Origin: Lentisphaerae bacterium GWF2_50_93
GTDB lineage: Bacteria; Verrucomicrobiota; Lentisphaeria; Victivallales; GWF2-50-93
DNA: 64,000 nt
Assembly: GCA_001804815.1 (NCBI GenBank)
Contig: MHBI01000020.1
Coordinates: forward strand, 1-64,000
Reading direction: 5' to 3'
Numbering within the stretch: position 1 is the stretch's first letter; each line of letters opens with the position of its first letter. The position numbers and the translations under genes were made by a program. The notes below the pieces were generated by a model. That model searched no databases. It was not told the DNA's origin and was given only the letters and a program-made list of their open reading frames with translations. Below are positions 44,431 through 54,504 of the stretch, piece by piece.

Positions 44431-45396
44431 ATGAATTTCGCAATCGACATGGTTTTCGCTTTCGGACTGGATCTGATGCTGGGTGATCCGGAATGGTTCC
44501 CCCACCCCGTAAGATTCATAGGAGCAATGATAAACCGTCTTGAGAAGATCACCCGAAAACTGTTTTCAAACGAACGTGTCGCGGGAACAATCACTGGACT
44601 TCTTACCGTCGTGATCTCCGGCATTCTGGTCTATCTGACCATAAAACTTGCGAATCTCGCAGATCCGGTTTTCGGAAGAATTGTAGGAATCATATGGCTT
44701 TATCTCGGACTTTCCGCAAGAAGTCTTGCTGATGCGGCACAGAAAATCTCCGATGATCTGGAACGCGTGGATCTGCCGGCAGCAAGAAAATCGCTTGCAT
44801 GCATAGTCGGCAGGGACACGAAGAATCTTAATGAATCTGCAATATCCCGCGGTGCGGTCGAGAGCGTTTCGGAGAACACGGTGGATGGAATACTGACCCC
44901 GATATTCTTCGCGTTCATCGGAAGCTTCATTCCATTCTGCGCAGCACCGATGATGTGGGCGTTCAAGGCGATGAGCACATGCGATTCGATGATCGGGCAC
45001 AAGGACGAGAAGTATATCAGGTTCGGAACCTTCTCAGCAAGGCTTGACGACGTGGCCAACTATATTCCTGCAAGACTCTGCTACCTCCTCTTCCCCCTCG
45101 CCTCCCTACTACTTGGATTATCGCCCGTAAAATGCCTGATTGTCGCGTTGCGCGACTCGAAATATCATGACAGTCCGAACGCCGGAATCCCTGAAGCCGC
45201 GACGGCTGGCGCTCTGGAGATAAAGCTGGGCGGGCTCACATATTACGATGGTATTCCGCATGAAAAGAAGCCTTTCGGAGGGGAGTTTCTTCCTCCTGAC
45301 AAGATCCATATCCTTCGTTCAGTCCGTCTGATGTGGACGGCGACGGTTCTCATGCTTGCAATAGCAATTGCAGCAAGAATAATATTCTTATCTTGA
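44431..45396 (+). CDS. cbiB: adenosylcobinamide-phosphate synthase
   Basis: A 321-residue membrane enzyme joining adenosylcobyric acid to aminopropanol phosphate (or a variant linker) in cobamide synthesis. Diagnostic stretches are DLMLGDPEWFPHPVRFIG at the N-terminus, LACIVGRDTKNLNESAISRGAVESVSENTVDGILTP, and KAMSTCDSMIGHKDEKYIRFG. About five membrane segments are visible. It acts after CobQ, whose gene lies 4.5 kb upstream on the same strand. Confidence 0.96.
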   Translation: MNFAIDMVFAFGLDLMLGDPEWFPHPVRFIGAMINRLEKITRKLFSNERVAGTITGLLTVVISGILVYLTIKLANLADPVFGRIVGIIWLYLGLSARSLADAAQKISDDLERVDLPAARKSLACIVGRDTKNLNESAISRGAVESVSENTVDGILTPIFFAFIGSFIPFCAAPMMWAFKAMSTCDSMIGHKDEKYIRFGTFSARLDDVANYIPARLCYLLFPLASLLLGLSPVKCLIVALRDSKYHDSPNAGIPEAATAGALEIKLGGLTYYDGIPHEKKPFGGEFLPPDKIHILRSVRLMWTATVLMLAIAIAARIIFLS

Positions 45397-45426
45397 AGTG
45401 CTTTCAGTGTCATCCAACAGGATGAC

Positions 45427-45600
45427 GGATTAATGGATTTTTGGATTAGTGGATTATTGGGGTTGAGTTCAAGAAATACAATAGATGCTAGATTTTAAGT
45501 AAAAAATACAAATAGGCATTTTGGATTTTTCTCATATGTTTTATTTTACACAAGTCTTTGATTTGAAACAATCCATTAATCCAGCAATCCAATAATCCAT
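45427..45600. repeat. inverted word-repeat array between convergent genes
   Basis: GGATTAATGGATTTTTGGATTAG (45427-45460) follows cbiB. Reverse-complement words ATCCATTAATCCAGCAATCC (45570-45600) end near a GGA/CTCC hairpin (45601-45628) before the minus-strand AraC gene. It has the same layout as 29556-29708. Confidence 0.65.
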
Positions 45601-45639
45601 GGGACGCCGGTCTCCAGGTCGGCACTCCTTTATGCCCAG

Positions 45640-46509
45640 TTAGAATGCGGCATTGTTCCTGCGGTAGATATCCGGGGAGGCACCCATTATTTCCTTGAAC
45701 CTGCGGCTGAAATGGTAGGGATCATCATATCCGAATGCCATCGCTATCTCTGAGATATTCTTAGTCGTGATACAGAGCTGTTCTGCGGCCTTGGTCATCT
45801 TGATCTTGTCGATATATGCCTTGGGTTTCATGCCGGTCTCCCTCTTAAAGACATTTCTGAACTGGTTGGCGCTGAGGCGGCAAATCTCGGCGAGTTCGTT
45901 CAGAGACCACCATTTCTGCGGATCCGACTGAATTATCTTGTGCAGGTCGGAGATCTGCGTGGAATGGTTCTTCTGGTTCAGGTTCTGATTTTCAAAATAA
46001 AGATCTACAAGGAGGTTCTGCAGCGCCATATTGGCTTTCAGCTGGGACGAGTCGGAAGGATTGTCGGCCAGGTCCATTATCGGCAGGAGACGGCGGAAAT
46101 GCCCGATGTTTAAAATTCCCGGCTTAAGTATGCCCGACTTGAACAGCTGGTCAGCGACGGGACCTGCGAAGCGGATCGTATCCTCTACAAACTCTGTTTT
46201 GTCTCGTCCGTAGTAGTGCAAATGGTCTGGGATCATTGTGACGCCCTGATCTGGCTCGTAGGAGCGCCTGGGGGCACCGTCCTTCTCCCAGTAGAACGCC
46301 TTGCCTCCGATCAGCTGGCTTATCGCATAGAACTCAAAATACCGGAGCCTGGGGAGCCAGGAGGGATTTGGCGACTGTCCCCGGCGAGACGAGATGATCC
46401 AAAGTCCATATGTCCTATGGATGTTCCTGCATCCGAATTTCGGACATTGGTGGACGTTGTATCCCGTCTTCCTCAGCTGTGGTATGTCAGGTGTTGTTTT
46501 ATTCATCAT
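45640..46509 (-). CDS. AraC family transcriptional regulator
   Basis: A 289-residue regulator. The N-terminal ~180 residues form a variable sensing domain beginning with a Cys/His cluster ([17 protein letters not shown]). The C-terminal double helix-turn-helix has [26 protein letters not shown] and [28 protein letters not shown]. It is divergent from the pseudopilin gene at 46633; the intergenic inverted repeat at 46601-46631 is a candidate operator. It probably senses a carbohydrate-type ligand, by inference from the neighbours. Confidence 0.92.
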   Translation of the reverse strand: MMNKTTPDIPQLRKTGYNVHQCPKFGCRNIHRTYGLWIISSRRGQSPNPSWLPRLRYFEFYAISQLIGGKAFYWEKDGAPRRSYEPDQGVTMIPDHLHYYGRDKTEFVEDTIRFAGPVADQLFKSGILKPGILNIGHFRRLLPIMDLADNPSDSSQLKANMALQNLLVDLYFENQNLNQKNHSTQISDLHKIIQSDPQKWWSLNELAEICRLSANQFRNVFKRETGMKPKAYIDKIKMTKAAEQLCITTKNISEIAMAFGYDDPYHFSRRFKEIMGASPDIYRRNNAAF

Positions 46510-46600
46510 GCAATCTCCTTCCGCAGGTTTTCAGTACTGTATGATTCCTGGAGCGGTGATTCAAATATTTTGGCATTATTAATTGTGTTTTTGTCCATTC

Positions 46601-46631
46601 ATAAATATTATTCATGTGGCATAATATTTAT
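46601..46631. promoter_or_regulatory. inverted repeat before pseudopilin gene, possible AraC operator
   Basis: ATAAATATTAT (46601-46611) and its exact reverse complement (46621-46631) are spaced by 9 bases and end 1 base before the ATG. The half-site core ATAAATAT recurs at the other AraC-divergent promoter (59115-59157). Confidence 0.5.
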
Positions 46632-46632
46632 T

Positions 46633-47358
46633 ATGAAAAAACATAATCCACAAAAAAACTTCACCCTTATTGAATTACTTGTCGTAATCGCGATCATCGC
46701 AATCCTGGCGGCCCTCCTCCTTCCAGCACTTTCCACGGCCAAAGAGCTTTCACGGCAGGTCGTCTGCCTGAGCAACCTCAAGCAGCTCGGAGCGGGAGTT
46801 GCGCTCTACGCGGCCGACAACGAGGGATGGCTCCCCGTATCCAACGATCCGGTACGCAGCGATGGCACTGGCGGAGACACTCCCATGCAATGGCGTGTGT
46901 CGGTAGCTCCATATGTCGGAGCAGGCGATGTCAGCAGCTGGTGGACCACCGGCGTCCTGACTAGAGGCGTATTCCTCTGTCCTTCTTACAGGCGCCCAGC
47001 GGCAGGCATTGCAAAGTTCGACGGCGGATACGGATGGAACCGCATCATGGGATACAATGATCCGAAACGCCCCTCCTTCGACATCGGCAGGCAGCAGATG
47101 GGACGCATCCCCAATCCTGTCGAGACAATCATCGTAGGTGACACGGCCGACTGGATAACCATCTCGTGGCAAATCGCATATCTGTTTCCTACTGTTTCAG
47201 CATCGGGAGGCACACTTTCACCGCAGGTCGGGAACCGCCATCGCAAAGGCATCGATCTGCTCTGGGCGGACTGCCATGTCTCCTGGATGAGCCAGGCGGA
47301 TCTGATGTCCGGAAAAAACGGTGATCCCGACTGGTATTATAAAAGGGATAAGAACTGA
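46633..47358 (+). CDS. pseudopilin-type (DUF1559-like) protein
   Basis: A 241-residue protein starting at the ATG of [22 protein letters not shown]. The prepilin leader and helix ([23 protein letters not shown]) precede a C-terminal domain with [24 protein letters not shown] and ending [20 protein letters not shown], the usual PVC pseudopilin-like layout. An upstream in-frame extension exists but lies in the AraC promoter region. It is cocistronic at most with the beta-helix gene 127 bases on. Confidence 0.88.
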   Translation: MKKHNPQKNFTLIELLVVIAIIAILAALLLPALSTAKELSRQVVCLSNLKQLGAGVALYAADNEGWLPVSNDPVRSDGTGGDTPMQWRVSVAPYVGAGDVSSWWTTGVLTRGVFLCPSYRRPAAGIAKFDGGYGWNRIMGYNDPKRPSFDIGRQQMGRIPNPVETIIVGDTADWITISWQIAYLFPTVSASGGTLSPQVGNRHRKGIDLLWADCHVSWMSQADLMSGKNGDPDWYYKRDKN

Positions 47359-47359
47359 A

Positions 47360-47445
47360 GAAGTTCTGGAGTTCGGAAGTCCGGAAGTGCGGGAGTTGGG
47401 AAAAAGGTGTCAGGTGTCAGGTGTCAGGAAAAGTTCGGGAGTTTA
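47360..47445 (+). repeat. GTTCGGAAGTCC and AGGTGTC word repeats
   Basis: Irregular GAGTTCGGAAGT words are followed by three AGGTGTC copies. They are in the sense orientation of the preceding pseudopilin gene; the reverse complement of the first type lies at 25177-25212. Confidence 0.7.
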
Positions 47446-47485
47446 AAGGCTGAATAAATATTTACGAGAGGGTAAAGACAAACAT

Positions 47486-50400
47486 ATGAATTTCTGGAAA
47501 TTACTTTCATGCGCGGCGGTGGTGATGATATCAGCATCCGGATTTGCTGCTGAATACTACGTATCCCCGCAGGCCGGAGCATCCGATGAAAATCCCGGGA
47601 CGAAAGAAAAGCCCTGGAGCAGCCTGGGAAAAGCAGGAAAGTCGGCCAAGGCCGGAGACACGGTCTTCATACAGGAGGGAATCTACCGCGACAATCTGCA
47701 GATCATGAATTCAGGGACAAAGGATGCACCTATCACATTTGCCGGGAACGGAAAAGCCATCATTACCGGCGCTGATGTCGTCACTGGCTTCACAAGGGAA
47801 GGCAAGCTGTGGGTGAAACGTCCATGGGCGCAGATCTTCAAATGGCACTGGGGCGATGAATCGACTTATCCTGAAGTCGCAAACGAAAACTCCCCGTTCA
47901 TGTCCGCAGGCAGGATGGAGAATGTGTTCATCAACGGAATTCCAATGCAATGGGTGCCGAGGAAGGAGGATCTTGCGCCGGGACGTTTCTTCTGGAACGG
48001 CAGCGCCGAAGGCAAGGGCGAACTTCTTATTCATCCTCCGGAAGGCATGGACGATCCCGGAAAGGCGGCGATAGAGATCCCATTGCGCAGCGCGGTGCTA
48101 TGCGGTCCGTGGGGCACATTCCCGAGAGGGATGTCGGAAGTGCGCGGCGGTGGCAAGAAGTTCGAGGATTCGGCCAAATATAAAAACTGCGAATACATCG
48201 TTCTGAAGAATCTGACATTCGGATACACCTGCGAGGGATTTGTCGGCTCCGGCGCGGTTATTTCCGGCGACAACTGGACGGTTGAGAACTGCATCTTCGA
48301 ATATATGAACGCAGGCGGGTTATGGGTCGGCGGCGATTACGCCAAAGTCAAGAACTGCATCTTCAGATACAACGGCAAATACGGGTTAGGCTCGAAATTC
48401 CACCTGGACGGAGCCCTGATCGAGGACTGCGCAGCCATCAACAACAACCGGAAGTTCTACAAGATCGCCTGGGACGCCGGCGGCATGAAGCTCCATCATA
48501 CGAAGAACACCACAGTCAGGCGGCTGACGACGGCCTTCAACTTCGGGGCGGCACTCTGGTTCGACATCGAATGCGAAGGAAACACCATAGAGGACTGCGT
48601 ATCCTTCGGGAACGATGGGCTCGGGCTGTTCTATGAAGTCTCCGACGCCGGAAAGTTCAGGAACAACGTCTCCTTCGGAAACGGCGTCGGCATAATGTAC
48701 GCACACTCTGCACACGGCGACATGCAGGACAATGTCATCATCGGATGCAGCTCCGGTCTTGTCATCGGCGGCGACAGGGAAAAATACAAGGGTGTCAACA
48801 ACAACTTCCAGAAGAACATAATCTTCGAGATCAGGGGCAGCAACCTTGGATGGAAATCGAGCAAGACTCCCAACTCCAAGGATCTGGCATCGAAGAACAT
48901 GCTCACTGAAAACCTCTATGCGTCGGTGAACGGCTCCACCAGCTTCGAATTCGGCTCATTGCTTCCGGATCTCAAGTCGTTCGAGTCGGATTACAAGAAT
49001 GCGTCGGGCAACATGCAGGTAAAAGGTCTCGAGAACATCGATACTGCAGCCCGCAGCCGGATCGACACGGCTTTCCAGCGCATCATCAGGTGCCTGAACA
49101 CGCTCAGGCCGGACATGAAGCTGTCCGAGGAAAAAGTTCATTTGAAGTCCGTATGGAAACTCGGCGGCAAGGGAAGCGTTGACGGATTCTGGCTTGAGAC
49201 AGCAGGCGGCCCTCTGCTGATGATGTCGGTATACGGCGAGGACACTATCTCACTTTCATGCGACAAGAAGGACGGCGTCGTCCTCTGGAACTTCCCCCAT
49301 ATCGGTGCAAACACGCGCGAAGAACTGAAAGGCAACGGTTTCCTGGTGAGCGGAAAGGCCAGGAAGAAATTCGCGATAGTCACCGGACTTTCCCCGGAGG
49401 CTGAACCGGTCAAGGATATCTTCCAGATTGCCGCGTTACAGCAGGGTAAGCCGAAGAACGATTTTCGCGAGGGGGAGGATTTCACGGTCAATATCAGCAT
49501 CTCGAATCCCCTGAAGACGGCCGCATCCTTCACGGTGCAGGGTCCGGGGATCGACAAACAGCAGTTCCAGCTCGGGCCCGGCGAAAAGAAATCCGTGGAT
49601 GTGGCGCAGAAGGCAAAAGGCGGCAGTGAACAACTCGTGTACGCGCTGAACTCCGAAGCGCTTGGCACTCCCCTTGAACAGGCAGTCCAATTGAAGGTGA
49701 CACGCATGGCGGTGGCGAAGAAATGTCCGGACGGAGCGCTTCCATCGGATGGAGCCATAGTGATCGACTCCGCGCAGCAGCGGAATGTCAGCATCTGGGA
49801 CGAGCAGACCGGCAAGACCTGGCAGGGCAAGGGCGATCTGTCAGGTACAGCCTCCGTCGCATGGAATGAGAAGAACCTGACGGTCCTGGTAAAGGTGTCG
49901 GACAACAAAGTGCTACGGAGCGGACGCGGAGTCCAATGCGCTGACGGAATCGAGCTTTTCCTTGACTGCCGCGGTGAAAAAGATTTCCACGCCGCCAAAT
50001 ACAGCGACGGAGTCATTCATCTGAAGGTTGCCGCCCCGTTGAAGGATTCATGGGAGCCTCTTGCGATTGATACCGACAAGGCGCTTGTCAGAAACGGCAG
50101 TTTCAAAAAGGGAATTACCGAATGGTTCGTACCGAAGGATGCAAAGGCGAAGGAAGTCCAGGAGGCAGTCAGCAGCTATGCCAGGATCGAAGGCAATTCG
50201 CTGATACAGCAGGATATAGCGATTGATCCGAAGTGGGGCCGGATAAAAGTTTCATGCAGGGCCCGTTATGAGAAAATAGTTCCAGGCGAGAAGAACTGGC
50301 ATACTGGACGGCTCGTGGTCGAATTCAAGGACAAGGCCGGCGCCCATGCAGGAGGATATCCTGACATGATCACATTCAAGGGTACGGGCAAGGAGTGGAC

Positions 50401-50797
50401 CGCACAGGCCAAGGAGTACGACATCCCGGAAAACGCCGTGTCATTCCGCCTCCAGGCCGGAATGTGGAACGTAAAGTCCGGCATTCTGGAAATTGACGAC
50501 ATAGCTGTGATGCCTGTGAGCGATCGTTCTGGCAGGCAGATTGAATCTTCGCAGCCGGAAGGGATATCCGTAGTTGGGAGGACTGTACCGGGCGGATACG
50601 AAGTCAAATCTGTTGTAGGTCTTGCCCGTTTCAAGGAACTTAAGGTGCAGCCGGGCACAGTGATTGGATTCGACATTGGATTGAACGATTCAGACGTTGA
50701 TGACAGCAAAGCGCTCCAGAGCCAGCTTTTCTGGCAGAATGCCAAAGGCGTCGGGGCATATGATGCAGGCAAGTTTGGATTTGTAAGGTTTGAATAA
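47486..50797 (+). CDS. large secreted beta-helix protein with carbohydrate-binding-like domains
   Basis: A 1103-residue protein with a signal peptide (MNFWKLLSCAAVVMISASGFA). Residues ~25-430 form a right-handed parallel beta-helix of the DUF1565/pectate-lyase-like type (EYYVSPQAGASDENPGT, then repeats such as NWTVENCIFEYMNAGGLWVGG and CEGNTIEDCVSFGNDGLG). Residues ~760-860 look like a CBM9/DOMON-type domain (VAWNEKNLTVLVKVSDNKVL, DGIELFLDCRG). Residues ~870-1000 form a CBM4/9-like jelly roll (LVRNGSFKKGITEW), and a last CBM9-like piece follows. It is probably a polysaccharide lyase or a glycan-binding enzyme; I see no certain catalytic residues. Confidence 0.8.
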   Translation: MNFWKLLSCAAVVMISASGFAAEYYVSPQAGASDENPGTKEKPWSSLGKAGKSAKAGDTVFIQEGIYRDNLQIMNSGTKDAPITFAGNGKAIITGADVVTGFTREGKLWVKRPWAQIFKWHWGDESTYPEVANENSPFMSAGRMENVFINGIPMQWVPRKEDLAPGRFFWNGSAEGKGELLIHPPEGMDDPGKAAIEIPLRSAVLCGPWGTFPRGMSEVRGGGKKFEDSAKYKNCEYIVLKNLTFGYTCEGFVGSGAVISGDNWTVENCIFEYMNAGGLWVGGDYAKVKNCIFRYNGKYGLGSKFHLDGALIEDCAAINNNRKFYKIAWDAGGMKLHHTKNTTVRRLTTAFNFGAALWFDIECEGNTIEDCVSFGNDGLGLFYEVSDAGKFRNNVSFGNGVGIMYAHSAHGDMQDNVIIGCSSGLVIGGDREKYKGVNNNFQKNIIFEIRGSNLGWKSSKTPNSKDLASKNMLTENLYASVNGSTSFEFGSLLPDLKSFESDYKNASGNMQVKGLENIDTAARSRIDTAFQRIIRCLNTLRPDMKLSEEKVHLKSVWKLGGKGSVDGFWLETAGGPLLMMSVYGEDTISLSCDKKDGVVLWNFPHIGANTREELKGNGFLVSGKARKKFAIVTGLSPEAEPVKDIFQIAALQQGKPKNDFREGEDFTVNISISNPLKTAASFTVQGPGIDKQQFQLGPGEKKSVDVAQKAKGGSEQLVYALNSEALGTPLEQAVQLKVTRMAVAKKCPDGALPSDGAIVIDSAQQRNVSIWDEQTGKTWQGKGDLSGTASVAWNEKNLTVLVKVSDNKVLRSGRGVQCADGIELFLDCRGEKDFHAAKYSDGVIHLKVAAPLKDSWEPLAIDTDKALVRNGSFKKGITEWFVPKDAKAKEVQEAVSSYARIEGNSLIQQDIAIDPKWGRIKVSCRARYEKIVPGEKNWHTGRLVVEFKDKAGAHAGGYPDMITFKGTGKEWTAQAKEYDIPENAVSFRLQAGMWNVKSGILEIDDIAVMPVSDRSGRQIESSQPEGISVVGRTVPGGYEVKSVVGLARFKELKVQPGTVIGFDIGLNDSDVDDSKALQSQLFWQNAKGVGAYDAGKFGFVRFE

Positions 50798-50853
50798 TGC
50801 AAAGGGAAATAAATATTCTGGCATCATCGAATTAACATGCCATATTATTGAAA

Positions 50854-51606
50854 ATGAAAACTAAAGCCAAAAACAGTTTCACGCTGATTGAATTGCTGGT
50901 CGTAATCGCGATCATCGCAATTCTTGCGGCCCTCCTGCTGCCTACGCTGAGAAATGCGAAGTTCATGGCTAAAAGCATCCTTTGCATAAGCAATCTCAAA
51001 CAGATGGGCACCGCCTTCGATTTATACTTGTCCGACAACAGCTATCGTCTGCCCAGGGCGAGGGATATCGTCGGCGGCTATCAGACTCAATACCGGGAAC
51101 GGGTAATTGATGAATATCTCAACAAACCCGAGATGTCAATGTGCCCGAACGCGACCCAGCAGAAACTTGGCGGCTACCACTACAGCTGCAATCCTGCAGT
51201 CATGCGGGAAGTCGATGCCGCGACCATTGCCAGCGGACATGATACAATCGCATATACTCAAATAGGGAGATTCAGCGAAGTTGCCGTGCTGATGGACGGT
51301 GTCCAGTACAGGTCGACGAGCAACTGGAGCGCTGAAGCTATGGCAAAGAACATAGACAGCGCCTCCGTCTGGGGGGCGACCTACAATCCATCCAGCGCTA
51401 CCCTGAACAATCCTGTCAACATTGGTGTCAATGCTGACGGGGTTGGCAGTGATGTTGGCAAGCAGCAGATACGCTGGCGCGAATCCGGAGTCAGCGGTAC
51501 AGTTGGAGCACTGAAGACGAACTGCCTGTTTGCGGACTGGCATGTGGAGTCGCTGACACCCGGCTCCTTCACAAACAGCAGGCTGCGTCCGAACAAGATT
51601 CCATAA
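50854..51606 (+). CDS. pseudopilin-type protein
   Basis: A 250-residue protein starting [19 protein letters not shown], with the same leader and helix as the 46633 protein. [24 protein letters not shown] follows, and the C-terminus ends [15 protein letters not shown]. The head is nearly identical to the other pseudopilin while the body is different. It follows the beta-helix gene by 56 bases, probably in one operon. AATAAATATTC lies at 50808-50818. Confidence 0.88.
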   Translation: MKTKAKNSFTLIELLVVIAIIAILAALLLPTLRNAKFMAKSILCISNLKQMGTAFDLYLSDNSYRLPRARDIVGGYQTQYRERVIDEYLNKPEMSMCPNATQQKLGGYHYSCNPAVMREVDAATIASGHDTIAYTQIGRFSEVAVLMDGVQYRSTSNWSAEAMAKNIDSASVWGATYNPSSATLNNPVNIGVNADGVGSDVGKQQIRWRESGVSGTVGALKTNCLFADWHVESLTPGSFTNSRLRPNKIP

Positions 51607-51645
51607 ATAAAAAAGGCGATGGGCAACCCATCGCCTTTTTTATTT
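51605..51645. terminator. bidirectional terminator
   Basis: AAAAAAGGCGATGGG-caa-CCCATCGCCTTTTTT, a perfect stem flanked by A and T runs, between convergent genes (pseudopilin plus, lipoprotein minus). Confidence 0.93.
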
Positions 51646-51676
51646 ATATAGTCACAAAAATCCCTGGGGATTTTTA

Positions 51677-52015
51677 TTACGGGAACATCTTCTTCTTGGG
51701 ATCTGCAGTCTTTGCGCCTGACGGTGCTCCGGGCTTTGCGCCCTTCACTTCAACCTTAGGTGCGGGCTTCGCAGCAAGTGCCTTGGCTTTTTCCTCTTCG
51801 ACCTTCTTCCTCAACCAGTCTGTAACGAGATTGATCTTGGATTTGAGCTGGACGTTTTCGCTCTGGATGGCTTCAATGTCGCTTCTCATACGGTTGAGTT
51901 CCGAACTGTTAGCCTGAATTTTCTCGTTCTGCTGCGCTTCGGCCTGTTTGTCTTCACAGCCGACGAGTAATCCGAGAACTAGCACTGAGCCTGCAACTGC
52001 CAGTAACTTCTTCAT
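51677..52015 (-). CDS. coiled-coil outer-membrane lipoprotein (Lpp-like)
   Basis: A 112-residue protein with a lipoprotein signal (LAVAGSVLVLGLLVGC, lipobox cysteine at about 20). Residues ~35-80 form a coiled coil (NSSELNRMRSDIEAIQSENVQLKSKINLVTDWL), and the tail is Ala/Pro/Lys-rich. The layout recalls murein lipoprotein, but it is not Lpp itself. It is likely an abundant envelope protein with its own promoter. Confidence 0.75.
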   Translation of the reverse strand: MKKLLAVAGSVLVLGLLVGCEDKQAEAQQNEKIQANSSELNRMRSDIEAIQSENVQLKSKINLVTDWLRKKVEEEKAKALAAKPAPKVEVKGAKPGAPSGAKTADPKKKMFP

Positions 52016-52145
52016 TTATTATTCCTCCAAATTGGTTCTGATTTTTTGTAAATTAAGAGGAAATCTAACCGTTACTCACCAATAACACAATATATAAAAT
52101 CATTTTTTATGGAAAATTTTGTTTTGAGTGTATTTTATACTCATT

Positions 52146-53237
52146 ATGGCAAAGCGTTCAAACACAAGAAGAATCTACATAGGCCGCATCCCCGTGGGCG
52201 GGGCTTCGCCTGTCACCGTACAGTCGATGACAAACACCGACACGCGCGATTCTTCAGCTACGATACGGCAGATAAGAAAGCTTGCGGAGTCCGGCTGTGA
52301 CATCATCAGGGTAGCAGTGCCTGACATTGCCGCCGCCGGCAGGCTTCCTGAAATACTGGAGAAGAGTCCGATCCCTGTAATCGCCGACATTCATTTTGAC
52401 TTCAAGCTGGCGCTGGCTTCGATAGACGCTGGTGTCGCAGGAATCAGGATCAATCCCGGAAACATCGGCGACGAAAAAAAAGTCAGGGCGATAGCTGAAG
52501 CAGCAGGAGCAAAAAACATCCCGATCCGGGTCGGCGCAAATGCTGGAAGCCTGCCAAGGGAATTTCTCAGCAAGCTGGGAGGAAAGAGACCCCATGATGA
52601 GTGCAGACTTGCGGAAGCCCTGGTGAAAAGCGCCCTGAATGAATGCCGCATCCTCGAAAAATTCGGTTTCAGGGATATCAAGGTATCATTGAAGGCATCG
52701 AGTGTACCTGTGACCGTCATGGCATACAGGAAATTCTCAGGCGAATCCGATTATCCCCTGCATGTCGGCATCACCGAGGCGGGAACCCTCGTCCGCGGAA
52801 CAATCAAGTCAGCAGTGGGCATTGGCGCCCTGCTGCTGGACGGGATCGGGGATACGATCAGGGTAAGTCTTACTGCAGATCCTGTTGAAGAGGTGAAAAC
52901 AGGGATTATTATACTGGAAAGCGCAGGCCTGAGAAAAGCCGAACCCGAGCTCGTATCATGTCCTACATGCGGAAGGACTGAGATAGATCTCATGGGGCTA
53001 GTGCATAAGGTTGAATCCGAAATCGAAAAAATCAGGAAGACTGGGACTAGGATCAAATTGAAGAAGCTCGCAGTGATGGGATGCGTTGTCAACGGCCCGG
53101 GAGAAGCCAGGGATGCCGACTTCGGCATAGCCGGCGCTAAAAAAAGCAGGGCCGCGGTGTTCATGAAAGGGAGGCTGAAGGGAATATATTCTGAGGCAGC
53201 GGCCATGGAGATGCTAAGGATAGAATTGGAAAAGTGA
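52146..53237 (+). CDS. ispG: 4-hydroxy-3-methylbut-2-en-1-yl diphosphate synthase
   Basis: A 363-residue enzyme of the MEP isoprenoid pathway converting MEcPP to HMBPP with a 4Fe-4S cluster. It begins KRSNTRRIYIGRIPVGGASPVTVQSMTNTDTRD. The TIM barrel carries IADIHFDFKLAL and IRINPGNIG. The cluster cysteines are in SCPTCGRTEID and VMGCVVNGPGEARDADFG. The start at 52146 fits the family. Single-domain (not plant-type insert) form. Confidence 0.97.
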   Translation: MAKRSNTRRIYIGRIPVGGASPVTVQSMTNTDTRDSSATIRQIRKLAESGCDIIRVAVPDIAAAGRLPEILEKSPIPVIADIHFDFKLALASIDAGVAGIRINPGNIGDEKKVRAIAEAAGAKNIPIRVGANAGSLPREFLSKLGGKRPHDECRLAEALVKSALNECRILEKFGFRDIKVSLKASSVPVTVMAYRKFSGESDYPLHVGITEAGTLVRGTIKSAVGIGALLLDGIGDTIRVSLTADPVEEVKTGIIILESAGLRKAEPELVSCPTCGRTEIDLMGLVHKVESEIEKIRKTGTRIKLKKLAVMGCVVNGPGEARDADFGIAGAKKSRAAVFMKGRLKGIYSEAAAMEMLRIELEK

Positions 53238-53275
53238 ACATCGAACGTCCAACTTCGAACATACAACGTTGAATG
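53236..53275 (+). repeat. TCGAAC word repeat after ispG
   Basis: GAACATCGAACGTCCAACTT-type irregular words immediately after the ispG stop codon, in sense orientation. Related words are read on the minus strand at 58216-58257. Confidence 0.6.
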
Positions 53276-53354
53276 AAAACAAGGAATTCAGAATAGGGAA
53301 TATGAGTATCGAACTTTCAAATTACTCATATAATTTTTATCGCAGAGAAAAATC

Positions 53355-54401
53355 ATGATATACAAGAATGTAAACATAGACTCGTTCGGCTACGAGCTTG
53401 CACCTGAAGTGGTGAGTTCGGACGATATAGAAAAGAAACTCGAACCTGTCTACCAGCGCCTGCGACTTCCCTTCGGAAGGCTTGAACTGATGTCCGGAAT
53501 AAAGGAGCGCCGTCTCTGGAAGCCGGGAACAATGCCGAGTGATGCGGCCATCCTCGCAGGCAGGAAGGCGCTCGAAAACTCCTCCGTTAAAAAGTCTGAT
53601 ATCGGCTGCCTTATAATGTGCTCGGTATGCCGTGACTTCCTCGAACCCGCTTCCGCCACCGTCGTGCACAGCGAACTCGGCCTGCCGGAAGAAGCCCTCG
53701 TATTCGACATATCGAACGCATGTCTTGGAATCCTCACGGGAATGATTGCGGCGGCGAACATGATAGAACTCGGCCAGATCAAGGCCGCCCTGCTTGTCGC
53801 AGGCGAAAACAGCCGCCCGCTGCTCGAAAGCACCATCAAGGTGATGCTTGACGACAAAAGCCTGACCCGCCAGACAATCAAGAAATATTTTTCCTCGCTT
53901 ACAATCGGTTCAGGCTCGGTGGCACTGGTGCTGGCCGACAGGAAAGCAAGCTCTGCAAACCACCGTTTCCTCGGAGGACACTCCCTGGCCGTGACGACCC
54001 ACAACAAACTCTGCCGTGGAAATTCCGACAAGGGGATGTCTGACAATGACGAAACCCTCATGAACACGGATTCAGAGGAACTCATGCTGAAAGGCGTGGA
54101 GGTCGCGGCATCGACATGGAAGCTGTTCAAGAAGGAAACCGGTTGGACGAACGACACTCCTGACTGCTTCTGCACGCACCAGGTCGGCTCCGCCCACAGG
54201 AAGCTAATGTACGAGACCTTGGATATCGACATCCGGAAAGATTTTCCGACGCTTCCATTCCTCGGGAATGTCGGCTCGGTGTCATGCCCGATAACAGCAG
54301 CAATGGCAATTGAAAATGGAATAATACGTTCCGGGCAGAAGATGGCTCTGCTCGGCATAGGCAGCGGAATCAACTGCACAATGCTGGGAGTCGAATGGTG
54401 A
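53355..54401 (+). CDS. oleA: OleA-type thiolase-fold condensing enzyme
   Basis: A 348-residue thiolase-fold enzyme. The catalytic triad is Cys123 (ISNACLGIL), His275 (CTHQVGSAH) and Asn305 (FLGNVGSVS). The GNVGSV-x-P-ITAA ending and the neighbouring OleB-like hydrolase argue for OleA, which condenses two fatty acyl-CoA head-to-head into a beta-keto acid, rather than FabH. OleC and OleD are absent from the window. FabH-like activity cannot be excluded. Confidence 0.8.
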   Translation: MIYKNVNIDSFGYELAPEVVSSDDIEKKLEPVYQRLRLPFGRLELMSGIKERRLWKPGTMPSDAAILAGRKALENSSVKKSDIGCLIMCSVCRDFLEPASATVVHSELGLPEEALVFDISNACLGILTGMIAAANMIELGQIKAALLVAGENSRPLLESTIKVMLDDKSLTRQTIKKYFSSLTIGSGSVALVLADRKASSANHRFLGGHSLAVTTHNKLCRGNSDKGMSDNDETLMNTDSEELMLKGVEVAASTWKLFKKETGWTNDTPDCFCTHQVGSAHRKLMYETLDIDIRKDFPTLPFLGNVGSVSCPITAAMAIENGIIRSGQKMALLGIGSGINCTMLGVEW

Positions 54402-54410
54402 TGGAAAGCC

Positions 54411-54450
54411 TGGATGGATTAATGGATGGCTGGATTGCTGGATGAATGGG
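54411..54450 (+). repeat. TGGATGGATTAATGGATGGC word repeat
   Basis: Words of GGATTAATGG/GGATTGCTGG type after the oleA-like stop codon, in sense orientation. The same words occur at 20979, 24774, 29556 and 45427. Confidence 0.7.
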
Positions 54451-54504
54451 TTGGAACACAGGAATATTTCATTTTTCAAACTTTAATTAAGGATAATATT
54501 CACG

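Noticed and set aside
49138..50016. A 292-codon open frame on the minus strand
   Set aside because: Serine/proline-rich shadow inside the large beta-helix/CBM gene.
53450..54379. A 309-codon open frame on the minus strand
   Set aside because: Antisense shadow of the oleA-like gene, which has an intact catalytic triad.
53355..54401. Plain FabH annotation
   Set aside because: The GNVGSV ending and the adjacent OleB-like hydrolase fit OleA better, though only a phylogeny would settle it.
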